Assembly (NCBI GenBank): GCA_945957225.1
Contig: CAMFKK010000071.1
Coordinates: forward strand, 1 to 8,916
Source of the DNA: an uncultured Sphingobacteriia bacterium
GTDB lineage: Bacteria > Bacteroidota > Bacteroidia > Chitinophagales > Chitinophagaceae
Direction of reading: 5' to 3'
DNA length: 8,916 nucleotides
The translations under genes were made by a program, and so were the position numbers. Each line of letters begins with the position of its first letter. The first letter of the stretch is position 1. Below, piece by piece: positions 1 through 7,881 of this stretch. The notes below the pieces were generated by a model. The model searched no databases, was not told the origin of the DNA, and saw only the letters and a list, made by a program, of their open reading frames with translations.

Positions 1-270
1 TTTGGCGCTGGTTTTGTCTACGTAAACCACATTTTTGGCATAGGGTTTAGAGGCAATAAATTGCTGAATTTGACCAATAGTGTCTTTATTCATGGTGCGC
101 AAATAGGCACTCATACGAATATCTTCTTTAAAGGCATTGCCTACCGAACTAATGTTCAGAAAGAACCAGCCCATAATCCCTAAAATCAATAATACCAGTG
201 CAACCCCTACTATACTATAGATATAATTGGGTTTACTGCGTTTCATAGATGATTTACCAACAGCGGCCAT
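1..270 (-). CDS. ftsX: Cell division protein FtsX, N-terminal part (cut by window edge)
   Basis: FtsX is the membrane subunit of the FtsE-FtsX complex, an ABC-transporter-like assembly that couples cell division to activation of peptidoglycan hydrolases in the envelope. The 90 visible codons give a short basic cytoplasmic tail (residues 1-17), one clear membrane helix (about 18-38, rich in V, L, I and G), then the start of the extracytoplasmic domain with the family-like stretch FKEDIRMSAYLR and the following NVVYVDKTSAK. Bacteroidota FtsX is about 290-300 residues, so roughly two thirds lies beyond the left edge. The start is taken as the ATG at 270. A second in-frame ATG at 246 (Met9) would also keep the helix, and the sequence does not decide between them. 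The gene is divergent from leuS. Recognition is from the helix layout and motif, without a search. Confidence 0.85.
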   Translation of the reverse strand, partial: MAAVGKSSMKRSKPNYIYSIVGVALVLLILGIMGWFFLNISSVGNAFKEDIRMSAYLRTMNKDTIGQIQQFIASKPYAKNVVYVDKTSAK

Positions 271-322
271 AGTTCAGTTTTTTGACTAGAAACCATATTT
301 CGTAAAAACGGTTCCCGATGGG

Positions 323-330
323 CAAATGTA
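323..330 (-). promoter_or_regulatory. Putative -7 element of the ftsX promoter
   Basis: Read on the minus strand this is TACATTTG, a perfect match to the Bacteroidota sigma-A -7 consensus TAnnTTTG. It would place transcription start near 316-318 and give ftsX a leader of about 45-50 nt. No TTG -33 element is found at the usual 17-23 nt spacing, so the assignment rests on the -7 box and on its position between divergent genes. Confidence 0.5.
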
Positions 331-351
331 GGCTTTTGAGCGTTAAACACT

Positions 352-359
352 TACATTTG
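352..359 (+). promoter_or_regulatory. Putative -7 element of the leuS promoter
   Basis: TACATTTG matches the Bacteroidota -7 consensus TAnnTTTG exactly. Transcription would start near 364-367, giving leuS a leader of about 70 nt. The nearest upstream TTG (336-338) is only 13 nt away, shorter than the usual spacing, so the -33 element is absent or weak. Confidence 0.5.
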
Positions 360-435
360 CAGCCATTCAAAATGGTTTTTTACAGCCCAAATTACCGCTT
401 TCGAGTCTTAATAGGGTTAAAGATTTGTTAGAACA

Positions 436-3207
436 ATGGAATACGATTTCAGAAAAATAGAAAAGGAGCGCCAAAGACAGTGGCGTGAGCAGCACGCCTA
501 TCGCGTTAGCAATACCAGCGACAAGCCCAAATATTATGTCTTGGATATGTTCCCTTATCCCAGTGGTGCAGGCTTGCACGTGGGTCATCCTTTAGGATAT
601 ATTGCTTCAGATATTTTTAGCCGATTCAAGCGTTTGCAAGGATTTAATGTATTGCATCCCATGGGATATGATGCATTTGGTTTACCTGCCGAACAGTATG
701 CCATTGAACACGGAGTCCATCCTGCTATCAGTACCGATAAAAATATTGATACGTTTAGAAAGCAATTGGACAATATTGGGTTTTGTTTTGACTGGGAGCG
801 TGAGATCAGAACCTGTCAACCCAATTATTATAAATGGACCCAGTGGATTTTTCTGCAATTATTCAATAGCTTCTTTAACAAGCAGACACAAAAAGCAACT
901 CCAATTACTGAACTGATTGCCAGTTTTGAAAAAGAGGGTAATGCGGTTCATGCGTTTCCTGCAGCAGTCAATTATCAACCATCAAGTTTTAGTGCAAGTG
1001 ATTGGAAAGGTTTTGATGAAAAGCAGCAGCAAGAAATTCTGATGCATTACAGATTGGCTTTTTGTGGATACGGAGAAGTGAACTGGTGTGAAGCATTGGG
1101 AACGGTTTTGGCCAATGATGAAGTAGTGAATGGGGTTAGTGAAAGAGGTGGTCATCCAGTAGTAAAAAAGAAATTGCGTCAATGGTATTTGCGCATTACT
1201 GAATATGCAGACCGTTTGCTAGAAGGCTTGGAACGCGTGGAGTTCAGCGATTCCATGAAAGAAATGCAAACCAACTGGATTGGAAAAAGTTATGGCGCGG
1301 AAATTGATTTTGAAATTACCGGCGTTCCAATAGCAGGTCAACAATTAAAAGTCTATACCACCAGACCCGATACCATTTTTGGCGTAGACTTTATGGTGAT
1401 TGCACCAGAGCACGAATTGATCAATACCATCACTACTGCAGAACAACAAGCCGCAGTAGATGACTATTGCACTTATGTAAAAAGCCGCAGTGAAAGAGAG
1501 CGTCAGGCTGAGAAAAAAATCAGCGGCTGCTTTACCGGTGCCTATGCCATTAATCCATTCAATGGGGTAAAAATTCCTATCTGGATTTCTGAATACGTGT
1601 TGGCGGGTTATGGTACAGGAGCCATTATGGCTGTGCCTTGCGGCGATGACAGGGACTTTAAATTTGCCAAACATTTTAATATTCCCATCACCAATATCTT
1701 GGGAGATGCATTTAATGGAGAGGAAGCCAATCCTACAAAGGACGCCAAATTACACAATAGCGATTTCTTAAATGGGGTGGTCATGCGTGACGCCATTGCC
1801 ATTGTCAATAAACGTTTGGAGGAAATGGGTATTGGTATTGCCAAAGTCAATTATCGCATGCGCGATGCGGCTTTTAGCAGACAGCGTTATTGGGGAGAAC
1901 CATTCCCCATACAATGGAAAAATGGTACGGCTTATCCATTGGCTGAAACAGAATTGCCATTACTCTTACCGGAAGTAGATACCTATTCGCCAGGTCCGGA
2001 AGGAGAAGGTCCTTTGGCCAATATTCCTGAATGGGTGGCCAAAGAATTAGAAACCAATACCATGCCTGGTTATGCGGGTAGTAGTTGGTATTTTCTGCGT
2101 TATATGGATCCGCATAATGAGCAGGAATTCTGTAATAGGGCAGTGAGTGATTATTGGAACCAAGTGGATTTATATATTGGTGGAACCGAACACGCAGTTG
2201 GTCATTTGCTTTATAGCCGTATGTGGACCAAGGCCCTCTATGACCTAGGACATATTGGATTTGATGAACCTTTTAAAAAGCTCCTGAACCAGGGAATGAT
2301 TCAAGGTTCTTCCAGATTTGTGTACCGTCTTAAAGGCACCCAGGAATTTATTTCTTATGGCTTGATTAAGGATTTTGAGACGGTAGACAAATTGCATGTA
2401 GACGTAAATATTGTAGACGGTATTGAACTTGATACAAATGCTTTCAAAAAATGGAAGCCTGATTATGTTAATGCAAGTTTTCAGTTAGAAGAGGGTAAAT
2501 ACCTCTGCGGAACGGAAGTAGAGAAAATGTCTAAGTCCAAATTCAATACGGTGAACCCAGATGAATTGGTACAGAAATTTGGCGCCGATACTTTCCGCAT
2601 GTATGAAATGTTCTTGGGTCCTGTAGAACAGAGCAAACCCTGGGATACCAAGGGAATTGAAGGTGTACACCGCTTTATCAAAAAGCTTTGGCGCCTATTC
2701 TTTGATGAACTCAAGGGAAAGGTTTGGAATGAAGACGCACCAAATGCTGCGGAATTAAAGGTCTTGCACAAAGCCATCAAGAAAACACATGACGATACAG
2801 AGCGATTTAGCTTTAATACCGCTGTGAGTGGATTTATGATTTGTGTGAATGAGTTGGCCGATTTAAAATGCAATAAACGCGCCATTTTGGAGCCGCTCTT
2901 GATCTTGGTTACACCTTATGCGCCTCACGTAGCGGAAGAATTATGGTCTTTATTGGGTAATAATAGCTCTATTTTAGACGCGTCATTCCCTGTTTTTGAC
3001 CCAACCCATGTGGTAGAATCAGCCAAAGAATATCCAGTGAGTATCAATGGTAAAGTAAGAACCAATTTGCTGATTTCTTTGGATGCTACAGAAGCAGAAG
3101 TGCAGGAATTGGTCTTGGCCAATGAACTGGTACAAAAATGGGTAGAGGGTAAGTCTTTGAAAAAAATCATTTTTGTCAAGGGTAGGATGATCAACTTGGT
3201 CATCTAA
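436..3207 (+). CDS. leuS: Leucyl-tRNA synthetase
   Basis: This class I aminoacyl-tRNA synthetase charges tRNA-Leu with leucine in the cytoplasm. It is complete at 923 residues, long for a bacterial LeuRS. The HIGH motif is HVGH (48-51). After RYMDP and the GGTEHAVGHLLYSRMW segment, the KMSKS loop is at 697-701. The CP1 editing domain carries TTRPDT (308-313) and GTGAIMAVP followed by GDDRD (403-407). D407 aligns with the E. coli editing aspartate D345, so proofreading should be intact. About 55 extra residues lie between N144 and NWCEA (216-219), where E. coli has only a short linker, and the zinc-binding cysteines that follow in E. coli are missing. I recall both as usual in Bacteroidota. 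An anticodon-binding helix bundle (TPYAPHVAEELW) and a short C-terminal domain end the protein. The ATG at 436 begins the conserved YDFRKIEKERQRQW start. Transcription should end at the hairpin just downstream. Confidence 0.97.
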   Translation: MEYDFRKIEKERQRQWREQHAYRVSNTSDKPKYYVLDMFPYPSGAGLHVGHPLGYIASDIFSRFKRLQGFNVLHPMGYDAFGLPAEQYAIEHGVHPAISTDKNIDTFRKQLDNIGFCFDWEREIRTCQPNYYKWTQWIFLQLFNSFFNKQTQKATPITELIASFEKEGNAVHAFPAAVNYQPSSFSASDWKGFDEKQQQEILMHYRLAFCGYGEVNWCEALGTVLANDEVVNGVSERGGHPVVKKKLRQWYLRITEYADRLLEGLERVEFSDSMKEMQTNWIGKSYGAEIDFEITGVPIAGQQLKVYTTRPDTIFGVDFMVIAPEHELINTITTAEQQAAVDDYCTYVKSRSERERQAEKKISGCFTGAYAINPFNGVKIPIWISEYVLAGYGTGAIMAVPCGDDRDFKFAKHFNIPITNILGDAFNGEEANPTKDAKLHNSDFLNGVVMRDAIAIVNKRLEEMGIGIAKVNYRMRDAAFSRQRYWGEPFPIQWKNGTAYPLAETELPLLLPEVDTYSPGPEGEGPLANIPEWVAKELETNTMPGYAGSSWYFLRYMDPHNEQEFCNRAVSDYWNQVDLYIGGTEHAVGHLLYSRMWTKALYDLGHIGFDEPFKKLLNQGMIQGSSRFVYRLKGTQEFISYGLIKDFETVDKLHVDVNIVDGIELDTNAFKKWKPDYVNASFQLEEGKYLCGTEVEKMSKSKFNTVNPDELVQKFGADTFRMYEMFLGPVEQSKPWDTKGIEGVHRFIKKLWRLFFDELKGKVWNEDAPNAAELKVLHKAIKKTHDDTERFSFNTAVSGFMICVNELADLKCNKRAILEPLLILVTPYAPHVAEELWSLLGNNSSILDASFPVFDPTHVVESAKEYPVSINGKVRTNLLISLDATEAEVQELVLANELVQKWVEGKSLKKIIFVKGRMINLVI

Positions 3208-3233
3208 TCAATATACAGCAATGGCAGATTTTG

Positions 3234-3260
3234 GCCCCAGTTCTTGAACTGGGGCTTTTT
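3234..3260 (+). terminator. Rho-independent terminator of leuS
   Basis: GCCCCAGTTC (3234-3243) and GAACTGGGGC (3246-3255) are perfect complements. They form a GC-rich stem of 9-10 bp with a 2-4 nt loop, followed at once by TTTTT (3256-3260). The hairpin starts 27 nt after the leuS stop codon and separates leuS from the peptidase gene. Confidence 0.92.
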
Positions 3261-3325
3261 CATTCCTGTAAAATTCATTCAAATTCAAAGGGCTTTTATT
3301 ACATTGCTGCACCAAAATTCCAACT

Positions 3326-5509
3326 ATGCATTTCAAACGACTGCTGTTTACAGCCTGCATCACTGCTAGCACCCTAGTAGTATTTGCCCAAAAGAAAACC
3401 TTTAGTCAAGAAGAATTATTGGCAGGAAAGCTGCCCAAAGATTTTACCTATTCCCTTCCACAAGTTGTAAAATGGGTAGATGATGAGCACGTTGAATTGT
3501 ATCAGAAAGTGCATCCAGATTCTCCCTATAGAACCTATACCATGGACGTAAAAACAGGTGCATTAACCCAGAAGAATGAAGGTGGAGCTCCTAGCCGTGG
3601 ACCCGGAATGGCATCGCCTTATGCCAAACAAATCATCACTAAAGACAATGACTTGTTTGTTAAAGCTGGCGGGGTTGAAAAAAGAATTACCAATGACAAG
3701 GCAGAAGAAAAGAACCCCATGTTTTCTCCCGATAGTAATTATGTAGCATTTACTAGAAATAATAATCTGTTTACAGTAAACCTATCTACCGGAAAAGAAA
3801 ATCAATTAACTACCGATGGTACTGCAACCACATTAAATGGTTATGCTAGCTGGGTTTATTTTGAAGAGATTTTTGGAAGATCTACCCGCTATCGTGCCTA
3901 TTGGTGGAGACCTGATAGTAAGCAATTGGCTTATATGCATTTTGACGAGAGCATGATTCCCATGTTCCCAATTTACAATAGTGAAGGAGCGCATGGTTTT
4001 GTAGAAGAAACCCGTTATCCAAAATCTGGAGATAAGAATCCAGAGGTAAAAATTGGATTTGTAAGTCCAGATGGTGGTAAAACAGTTTGGGCCGATTTTA
4101 ATGAAAAAGATGACCAATATTTTGGATGGCCAGTTTGGAAACCAGGTACCAGCAATCTCTTGGTATATTGGATGAACCGTGGTCAAGATAATATGAAAAT
4201 GTACGATGTAGATCCTGTAACTGGAAAGAAAAAAGAGATCTATGACGAGAAGCAAAAAACTTGGATTGACTTAGAAGACCGCGTGAGTGGTAGGGTCAAC
4301 TTTATTACCAATAATACCCAGTTTATCATGCAAAGTGATAGAACTGGTTGGAACCATTTGTATCTCTATGGTAGTGACGGAGTATTAAAAAATGCCATCA
4401 CCACGGGTAACTATACCGTAACTGGCATCAAGTATATTGATGAGAAAAATAGTCAGGTTTATTTTACTGCCAGAAGCCGTGAAAACACTGCCAGGATTGA
4501 TTTGTATGTGGCTAAATTCAATGGAACTGGCCTAAAGCGTTTGACTTTTGGAGAGTACAATCATGCTAATACAAGTTTGTCTCCAACAGGCAAATATTTT
4601 ATTACAACTTATAGCAGTGTTACAAGTCCCGCTAAAGTAAGTTTGGTTGACAATACTGGTAAAATCATTCGCGAATTAGGCGATAGTAAGTCAGCCGTAA
4701 TGGATCAATATGAATTGGCCAAAACTGAACTGATTAGAATTAAGAGCGCAGATGGCTTGTTTGATTTGCCTGCCTATGTTACTTGGCCAGCCAAGATGGA
4801 TCCTTCAAAAAAATACCCTTTATTGGTGAGCATCTATGGTGGTCCAAATGCAGGAACCGTAATGGATAGATGGGGTTGGTCTCCTAATACCCAGTTCTAT
4901 GCACAAGAAGGAGTGATTCAAGTAGCTTTTGACCATCGCGCCAGCGGCCATTTTGGAAAAGCCGGTGTAAATTATATGCACCGTAATTTGGGCTATTGGG
5001 AAATGGAAGACTATAAGACCATGGCCAAATGGTTTATTGCCAATGGTCAGGCTGATCCAACTAAGATATGTATTACTGGATTTAGTTATGGGGGATACAT
5101 GAGTTGCTATGCATTGACTTATGGTTCAGATGTATTTACCCATGCTATGGCAGGTGGTTCTGTGGTGGACTGGCGTTTGTATGATAGCCATTACACCGAA
5201 AGATTTATGGATACACCTGAAGAGAATCCAGGTGGATATAAAAGCAGTAGCGTATTAACTTATGTAGATAAATTCAAAGGTCAATTGCAATTGGTGCATG
5301 GCACCATGGATGATAACGTACATATGCAGAACAGCATTCAGTTGGTGAGTGCCTTACAGGACAAGGGTAAAGATTTTGAATTCATGCTCTATCCTGGTGG
5401 ACGTCATGGATGGGGTGGTGCCAAGGGCAATCATTTTAATAATTTAAAAACCAAATTCATTTACAAATACTTATTGGAAAAACCTGTTCCAAAAGCTTTG
5501 TTGAGATAA
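3326..5509 (+). CDS. Secreted dipeptidyl peptidase IV (peptidase family S9)
   Basis: This exported serine exopeptidase should remove X-Pro or X-Ala dipeptides from peptide N-termini, probably in the periplasm or outside the cell, to feed peptide uptake. It is 727 residues. A signal peptide (KRLLF, then a hydrophobic stretch) probably ends at VFA-Q near residue 21. The middle part is the DPP IV beta-propeller and holds WVYFEEIF, where E180-E181 match the double Glu that grips the substrate's free amine in DPP IV. This pair separates DPP IV from plain acylaminoacyl- or oligopeptidases of S9. The C-terminal alpha/beta-hydrolase domain has the catalytic triad: S587 in GFSYGG, D662 in HGTMDDNVH and H694 in GGRHGW. 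N664 matches human N710. Nothing essential seems missing. It follows the leuS terminator and lies 17 bp upstream of the next gene, so they may be co-transcribed. I see no convincing promoter in 3261-3325. Confidence 0.93.
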   Translation: MHFKRLLFTACITASTLVVFAQKKTFSQEELLAGKLPKDFTYSLPQVVKWVDDEHVELYQKVHPDSPYRTYTMDVKTGALTQKNEGGAPSRGPGMASPYAKQIITKDNDLFVKAGGVEKRITNDKAEEKNPMFSPDSNYVAFTRNNNLFTVNLSTGKENQLTTDGTATTLNGYASWVYFEEIFGRSTRYRAYWWRPDSKQLAYMHFDESMIPMFPIYNSEGAHGFVEETRYPKSGDKNPEVKIGFVSPDGGKTVWADFNEKDDQYFGWPVWKPGTSNLLVYWMNRGQDNMKMYDVDPVTGKKKEIYDEKQKTWIDLEDRVSGRVNFITNNTQFIMQSDRTGWNHLYLYGSDGVLKNAITTGNYTVTGIKYIDEKNSQVYFTARSRENTARIDLYVAKFNGTGLKRLTFGEYNHANTSLSPTGKYFITTYSSVTSPAKVSLVDNTGKIIRELGDSKSAVMDQYELAKTELIRIKSADGLFDLPAYVTWPAKMDPSKKYPLLVSIYGGPNAGTVMDRWGWSPNTQFYAQEGVIQVAFDHRASGHFGKAGVNYMHRNLGYWEMEDYKTMAKWFIANGQADPTKICITGFSYGGYMSCYALTYGSDVFTHAMAGGSVVDWRLYDSHYTERFMDTPEENPGGYKSSSVLTYVDKFKGQLQLVHGTMDDNVHMQNSIQLVSALQDKGKDFEFMLYPGGRHGWGGAKGNHFNNLKTKFIYKYLLEKPVPKALLR

Positions 5510-5526
5510 AATAATGCTTCTTTTAA

Positions 5527-6060
5527 ATGACACAATATTTGATACTGCCCGGTCTTGGTAATTCTGGTCCAGCACATTGGCAAACTTATTTTGAGCACAG
5601 TGCACCCAATTTTAAAAGGGTGGAGCAAACTCAGTGGGATGCGCCAAATTGTGCAACTTGGATTGATACCATTGACAGGGCAGTATTGGATTATCATCCA
5701 TCACAGGTTGTTTTGATTGCGCATAGTTTGGCTTGTTGCACTATTGCGCATTGGGCAAACAAGTACCAACGAACCATTAAAGGAGCATTGTTGGTAGCGC
5801 CAAGCGATATTGAAAATCCTGTATATGCTTTTCCCGCTACGGGTTTTGTTCCTATTCCATTGCAAGTAATTCCTTTTAAAACCTTGGTGGTTGCAAGTGC
5901 TAACGATCCTTGGGTATCCATAGAAAGGGCTCAATACTTTGCAAATTCTTGGGGTTCAACGCTCATCAATATTGGAGATGCAGGTCATATTAATGCAGAC
6001 AGTGGCTTTGGAAAATGGGAGCAGGGTTTGCGTTTTTTGGATTTGTTTGATAAACATTAA
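5527..6060 (+). CDS. RBBP9/YdeN-family alpha/beta serine hydrolase
   Basis: This small cytoplasmic serine hydrolase (177 residues, normal for the family) has no signal peptide. The opening YLILPGLGNSGPAHWQ is the usual RBBP9/YdeN start (oxyanion region plus the PxHW segment). The likely triad is S67 in AHSLA (65-69), D127 in ANDPWV and H154 in GHINADSG, the last being a family hallmark. The nucleophile elbow has alanine where most alpha/beta hydrolases have the second glycine of GxSxG. Natural substrates of this family are poorly known, so esterase or peptidase activity is only a general expectation. The ATG at 5527 fits the family N-terminus. It lies 17 bp after the DPP IV gene, which suggests a two-gene transcript, although no functional link is obvious. 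Confidence 0.88.
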   Translation: MTQYLILPGLGNSGPAHWQTYFEHSAPNFKRVEQTQWDAPNCATWIDTIDRAVLDYHPSQVVLIAHSLACCTIAHWANKYQRTIKGALLVAPSDIENPVYAFPATGFVPIPLQVIPFKTLVVASANDPWVSIERAQYFANSWGSTLINIGDAGHINADSGFGKWEQGLRFLDLFDKH

Positions 6061-6160
6061 ACCAATAGTTGGTAAGAATTTTGCAAGGATTAATTGCATC
6101 AAGTTCCTACTTGTTTGAGAGTGCTTGATTCCCGATTATTCATTCTTACTGCACTATTTT

Positions 6161-6895
6161 ATGAACCAAGAAAATCATTTTGCCAAACTTGTTGTAAAAC
6201 ATCCATTGGCTTTTTATCCTGTTGTATCATTTGATGCTTCAAAAGAGCAATTATTGCAACTAGATTTTACGGCTTCTAATACTGCAATTACTGCAGCGGT
6301 ATTATCCAGCACAGAAAGCCTTAGCGCTTATGTTGATCAGGTATTGAAGCAATCCAATGCCAAGTTTGGGATTGGTGGTTATAATGAACACAGAACGGTA
6401 TATAGCAGGAGTAAGGTATTTGACAGTTCCGATGGATCTGAGCCTCGTAGATTACACTTGGGTATAGATATTTGGGGAGTAGTTGGCACCCCAGTTTTTG
6501 CAGTTGCCGATGGTTATGTGCATAGTATTGCCAATAACGCTGCCTATGGCGATTATGGTGCTACCATTATATTGGCGCATCAGTTAGATGGGCTAGAATT
6601 TTATAGTTTATATGGTCATCTTTCTTTGGCCGATCTTAATCAATTGGAAACTGGTCAGCCCATTCAAGGAGGATCCCTAATTGCGCATTTTGGACCACCG
6701 GAAGAGAATGGGCAATGGCCCCCACATTTGCATTTTCAACTGATGTTGGATATGGAAGGAAAAGAGGGAGACTACCCGGGAGTATGTAGATTTAGTGAAA
6801 GAGCGGTCTATTTAGCCAATTGTCCTGATCCGGATTTGCTGTTACAATTATTGCAATATGCAATACCCCCTTTATCAACTAAGCATGAATCCTAG
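6161..6895 (+). CDS. M23 (LytM-type) zinc metallopeptidase without signal peptide
   Basis: This protein of 244 residues has a complete M23 active site. H99 and D103 (HLGID) and H191 (HLH) are the zinc ligands. H153 (YGHLS) and H189 match the catalytic histidines of LytM. The domain spans about residues 95-200. The first 90 residues are unassigned but end with GIGGYNEHRTVYSRSKVF. The tail has PGVCRFSERAVYL and CPDPDLLLQL. There is no signal peptide or membrane helix, which is odd for an enzyme family that normally cuts peptidoglycan outside the membrane. From memory, these flanking motifs resemble the M23 domain found between an APH-like kinase domain and a class III aminotransferase domain in large fusion proteins. 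If so, a cytoplasmic non-wall role is more likely. The start is set at the ATG at 6161; the longer frame from a TTG at 6125 adds 12 residues with no family support. A 100-bp gap separates it from the hydrolase gene, and no clear promoter or terminator is seen there. Confidence 0.88.
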   Translation: MNQENHFAKLVVKHPLAFYPVVSFDASKEQLLQLDFTASNTAITAAVLSSTESLSAYVDQVLKQSNAKFGIGGYNEHRTVYSRSKVFDSSDGSEPRRLHLGIDIWGVVGTPVFAVADGYVHSIANNAAYGDYGATIILAHQLDGLEFYSLYGHLSLADLNQLETGQPIQGGSLIAHFGPPEENGQWPPHLHFQLMLDMEGKEGDYPGVCRFSERAVYLANCPDPDLLLQLLQYAIPPLSTKHES

Positions 6896-6931
6896 AAGAC
6901 AAAGAGGGTTGCTGGTTTCTCAAACTATGTT

Positions 6932-7819
6932 CTAACTATTGTAGATAAAAGCAAAAGTTTTTGCAAATTCTTCCAAAGGAATATTTCCAAAAACGGGTTT
7001 GGGTTTGCTTGCATAATCCGCTGCCATTTCTCCAGACTTGACAGCAATGCCCATTTCTGTATAATTCTTGGCTACTTCTTCAGATAAACCAGCTTGAATC
7101 ATGCCAGCGTGATTTTGCTCATCGGTAAAATCTACCCAAGGCAGTTCTGGTTTTCCAATAGCTGCACCTAGTATGGCTGCAATTTCTGATGGAGTCTTTT
7201 CATCACTTACCACATACTGAACAGCATGACCTGTAAAGTCTAGTGCAATTAATGCTTTGGCGGCTTCAGCTGCAATATCAGTTGGGTGCACCAATACCAA
7301 TTTGCTATTGTTACCGTAGTTTCCACCAATAAAATTCATGTGCTTGATCATACCAATATTGGCTAAGAAATTGGTGTAAAAAAATCCCGGACGTAGGTGC
7401 AGAATGTCTACTCCAGATAAACGGTTATAGGCTTTTTCTACACGGAACAAACCACTAACCGGTCCACACCCGGTTTCCATATGTGCTCCAATGCTACTTA
7501 GATTCACTACTTTTTTTACGCCACTAGCTTCAATTGCAGAAGCATAGTTTTCTCCTTGACGTCCAATATGTCCCTTCCAATCGGCAGCATCCCAAGTTGG
7601 GGGAACCATGGTATAAATGGCATCAGCACCAGTAAAAGTCTTTACTAAAAAATCAAAGTCAGCAACAGAACCAATGGCTGCTTTTGCACCTGCTGTAGTT
7701 AAGTCTTTTAAGTTGTCTAATGATCTTCCAATAACGGTTACTTGATGTCCCGCTTTTAATAATTCAAGTGCTAGGGGTTTTGAGATATTTCCCGCACCGC
7801 CTGTAATTACATAATGCAT
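6932..7819 (-). CDS. NmrA-like NAD(P)-binding oxidoreductase (atypical SDR)
   Basis: This 295-residue cytoplasmic protein has an N-terminal Rossmann fold. VITGGAGNIS (4-13) is the dinucleotide loop in the form GxxGxxS, with serine in place of the last glycine. R32 at the end of beta-2 (VTVIGR) suggests NADP(H) preference. KKVVNLSSIGAH and LRPGFFYTNFL are usual landmarks of the NmrA/quinone-reductase-2 group of atypical SDRs, and I see no standard YxxxK catalytic pair. The substrate cannot be told: members include NAD(P)H:quinone reductases (YtfG type) and redox-sensing regulators without enzyme activity. It lies 62 bp downstream of the marR gene on the same strand. That gap holds a palindrome nearly identical to the one in the marR promoter, so the MarR protein probably controls it. 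It converges on the M23 gene across a 36-bp gap with no evident terminator. Confidence 0.87.
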   Translation of the reverse strand: MHYVITGGAGNISKPLALELLKAGHQVTVIGRSLDNLKDLTTAGAKAAIGSVADFDFLVKTFTGADAIYTMVPPTWDAADWKGHIGRQGENYASAIEASGVKKVVNLSSIGAHMETGCGPVSGLFRVEKAYNRLSGVDILHLRPGFFYTNFLANIGMIKHMNFIGGNYGNNSKLVLVHPTDIAAEAAKALIALDFTGHAVQYVVSDEKTPSEIAAILGAAIGKPELPWVDFTDEQNHAGMIQAGLSEEVAKNYTEMGIAVKSGEMAADYASKPKPVFGNIPLEEFAKTFAFIYNS

Positions 7820-7848
7820 GTTTCTTGGTTTTATAGGTGATTGTTTAT

Positions 7849-7864
7849 AGTTGTATATACAAAT
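7849..7864 (-). promoter_or_regulatory. Putative MarR operator upstream of the NmrA-like gene
   Basis: The core TTGTATATACAA (7851-7862) is a perfect 12-bp palindrome, 30 bp upstream of the start codon. Read on the minus strand, the 16-mer ATTTGTATATACAACT matches the marR-promoter site at 8334-8349 in 14 of 16 positions. Palindromes of this size are typical of MarR-family dimers. No good TAnnTTTG lies at the right distance, so either the promoter is weak or the site acts on transcripts coming from marR. Confidence 0.68.
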
Positions 7865-7881
7865 GAAATCATAAAAAAATA

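Larger units (their letters stand above)
322..360. repeat. Inverted repeat joining two divergent -7 boxes
   Basis: GCAAATGTA at 322-330 and TACATTTGC at 352-360 are perfect 9-bp inverted arms. A G-T pair (331/351) and a G-C pair (332/350) extend them to 11, around a loop of about 17 nt. Each arm contains a perfect TAnnTTTG, one on each strand. The symmetry may simply reflect back-to-back promoters, or it may be a regulator site. Confidence 0.6.

Noticed and set aside
363..381. Small hairpin CCATT/AATGG followed by six T in the leuS leader, resembling an attenuator.
   Set aside because: The stem is only 5 bp and AT-rich, and the predicted transcription start falls inside it, so it probably does not form in the RNA.
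425..436. Palindrome TTGTTAGAACAA touching the leuS start codon.
   Set aside because: The arms are 5 bp with a 2-nt spacer, too tight for an RNA hairpin. There is no second copy nearby to support an operator.
3221..3247. Eight-codon ATG frame between leuS and the terminator as a leader peptide.
   Set aside because: It lies inside the terminator stem of the preceding gene and has no runs of one amino acid or regulatory context.
3833..4255. Open frame of 140 codons on the - strand inside the DPP IV gene.
   Set aside because: It is a shadow of the DPP IV propeller coding sequence, with composition unlike a real protein.
6061..6073. Hairpin ACCAA/TTGGT just after the hydrolase gene as a terminator.
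   Set aside because: The stem is 5 bp with low GC and no T run directly after it.
6125..6160. TTG-initiated N-terminal extension of the M23 gene by 12 residues.
   Set aside because: The ATG at 6161 is a better start, and the extension adds no signal peptide or family motif.
6061..6160. Possible promoter for the M23 gene.
   Set aside because: Stretches such as TACTTGTTTG and TAAGAATTTTG have the wrong spacing inside the -7 element, and no paired -33 element is seen.
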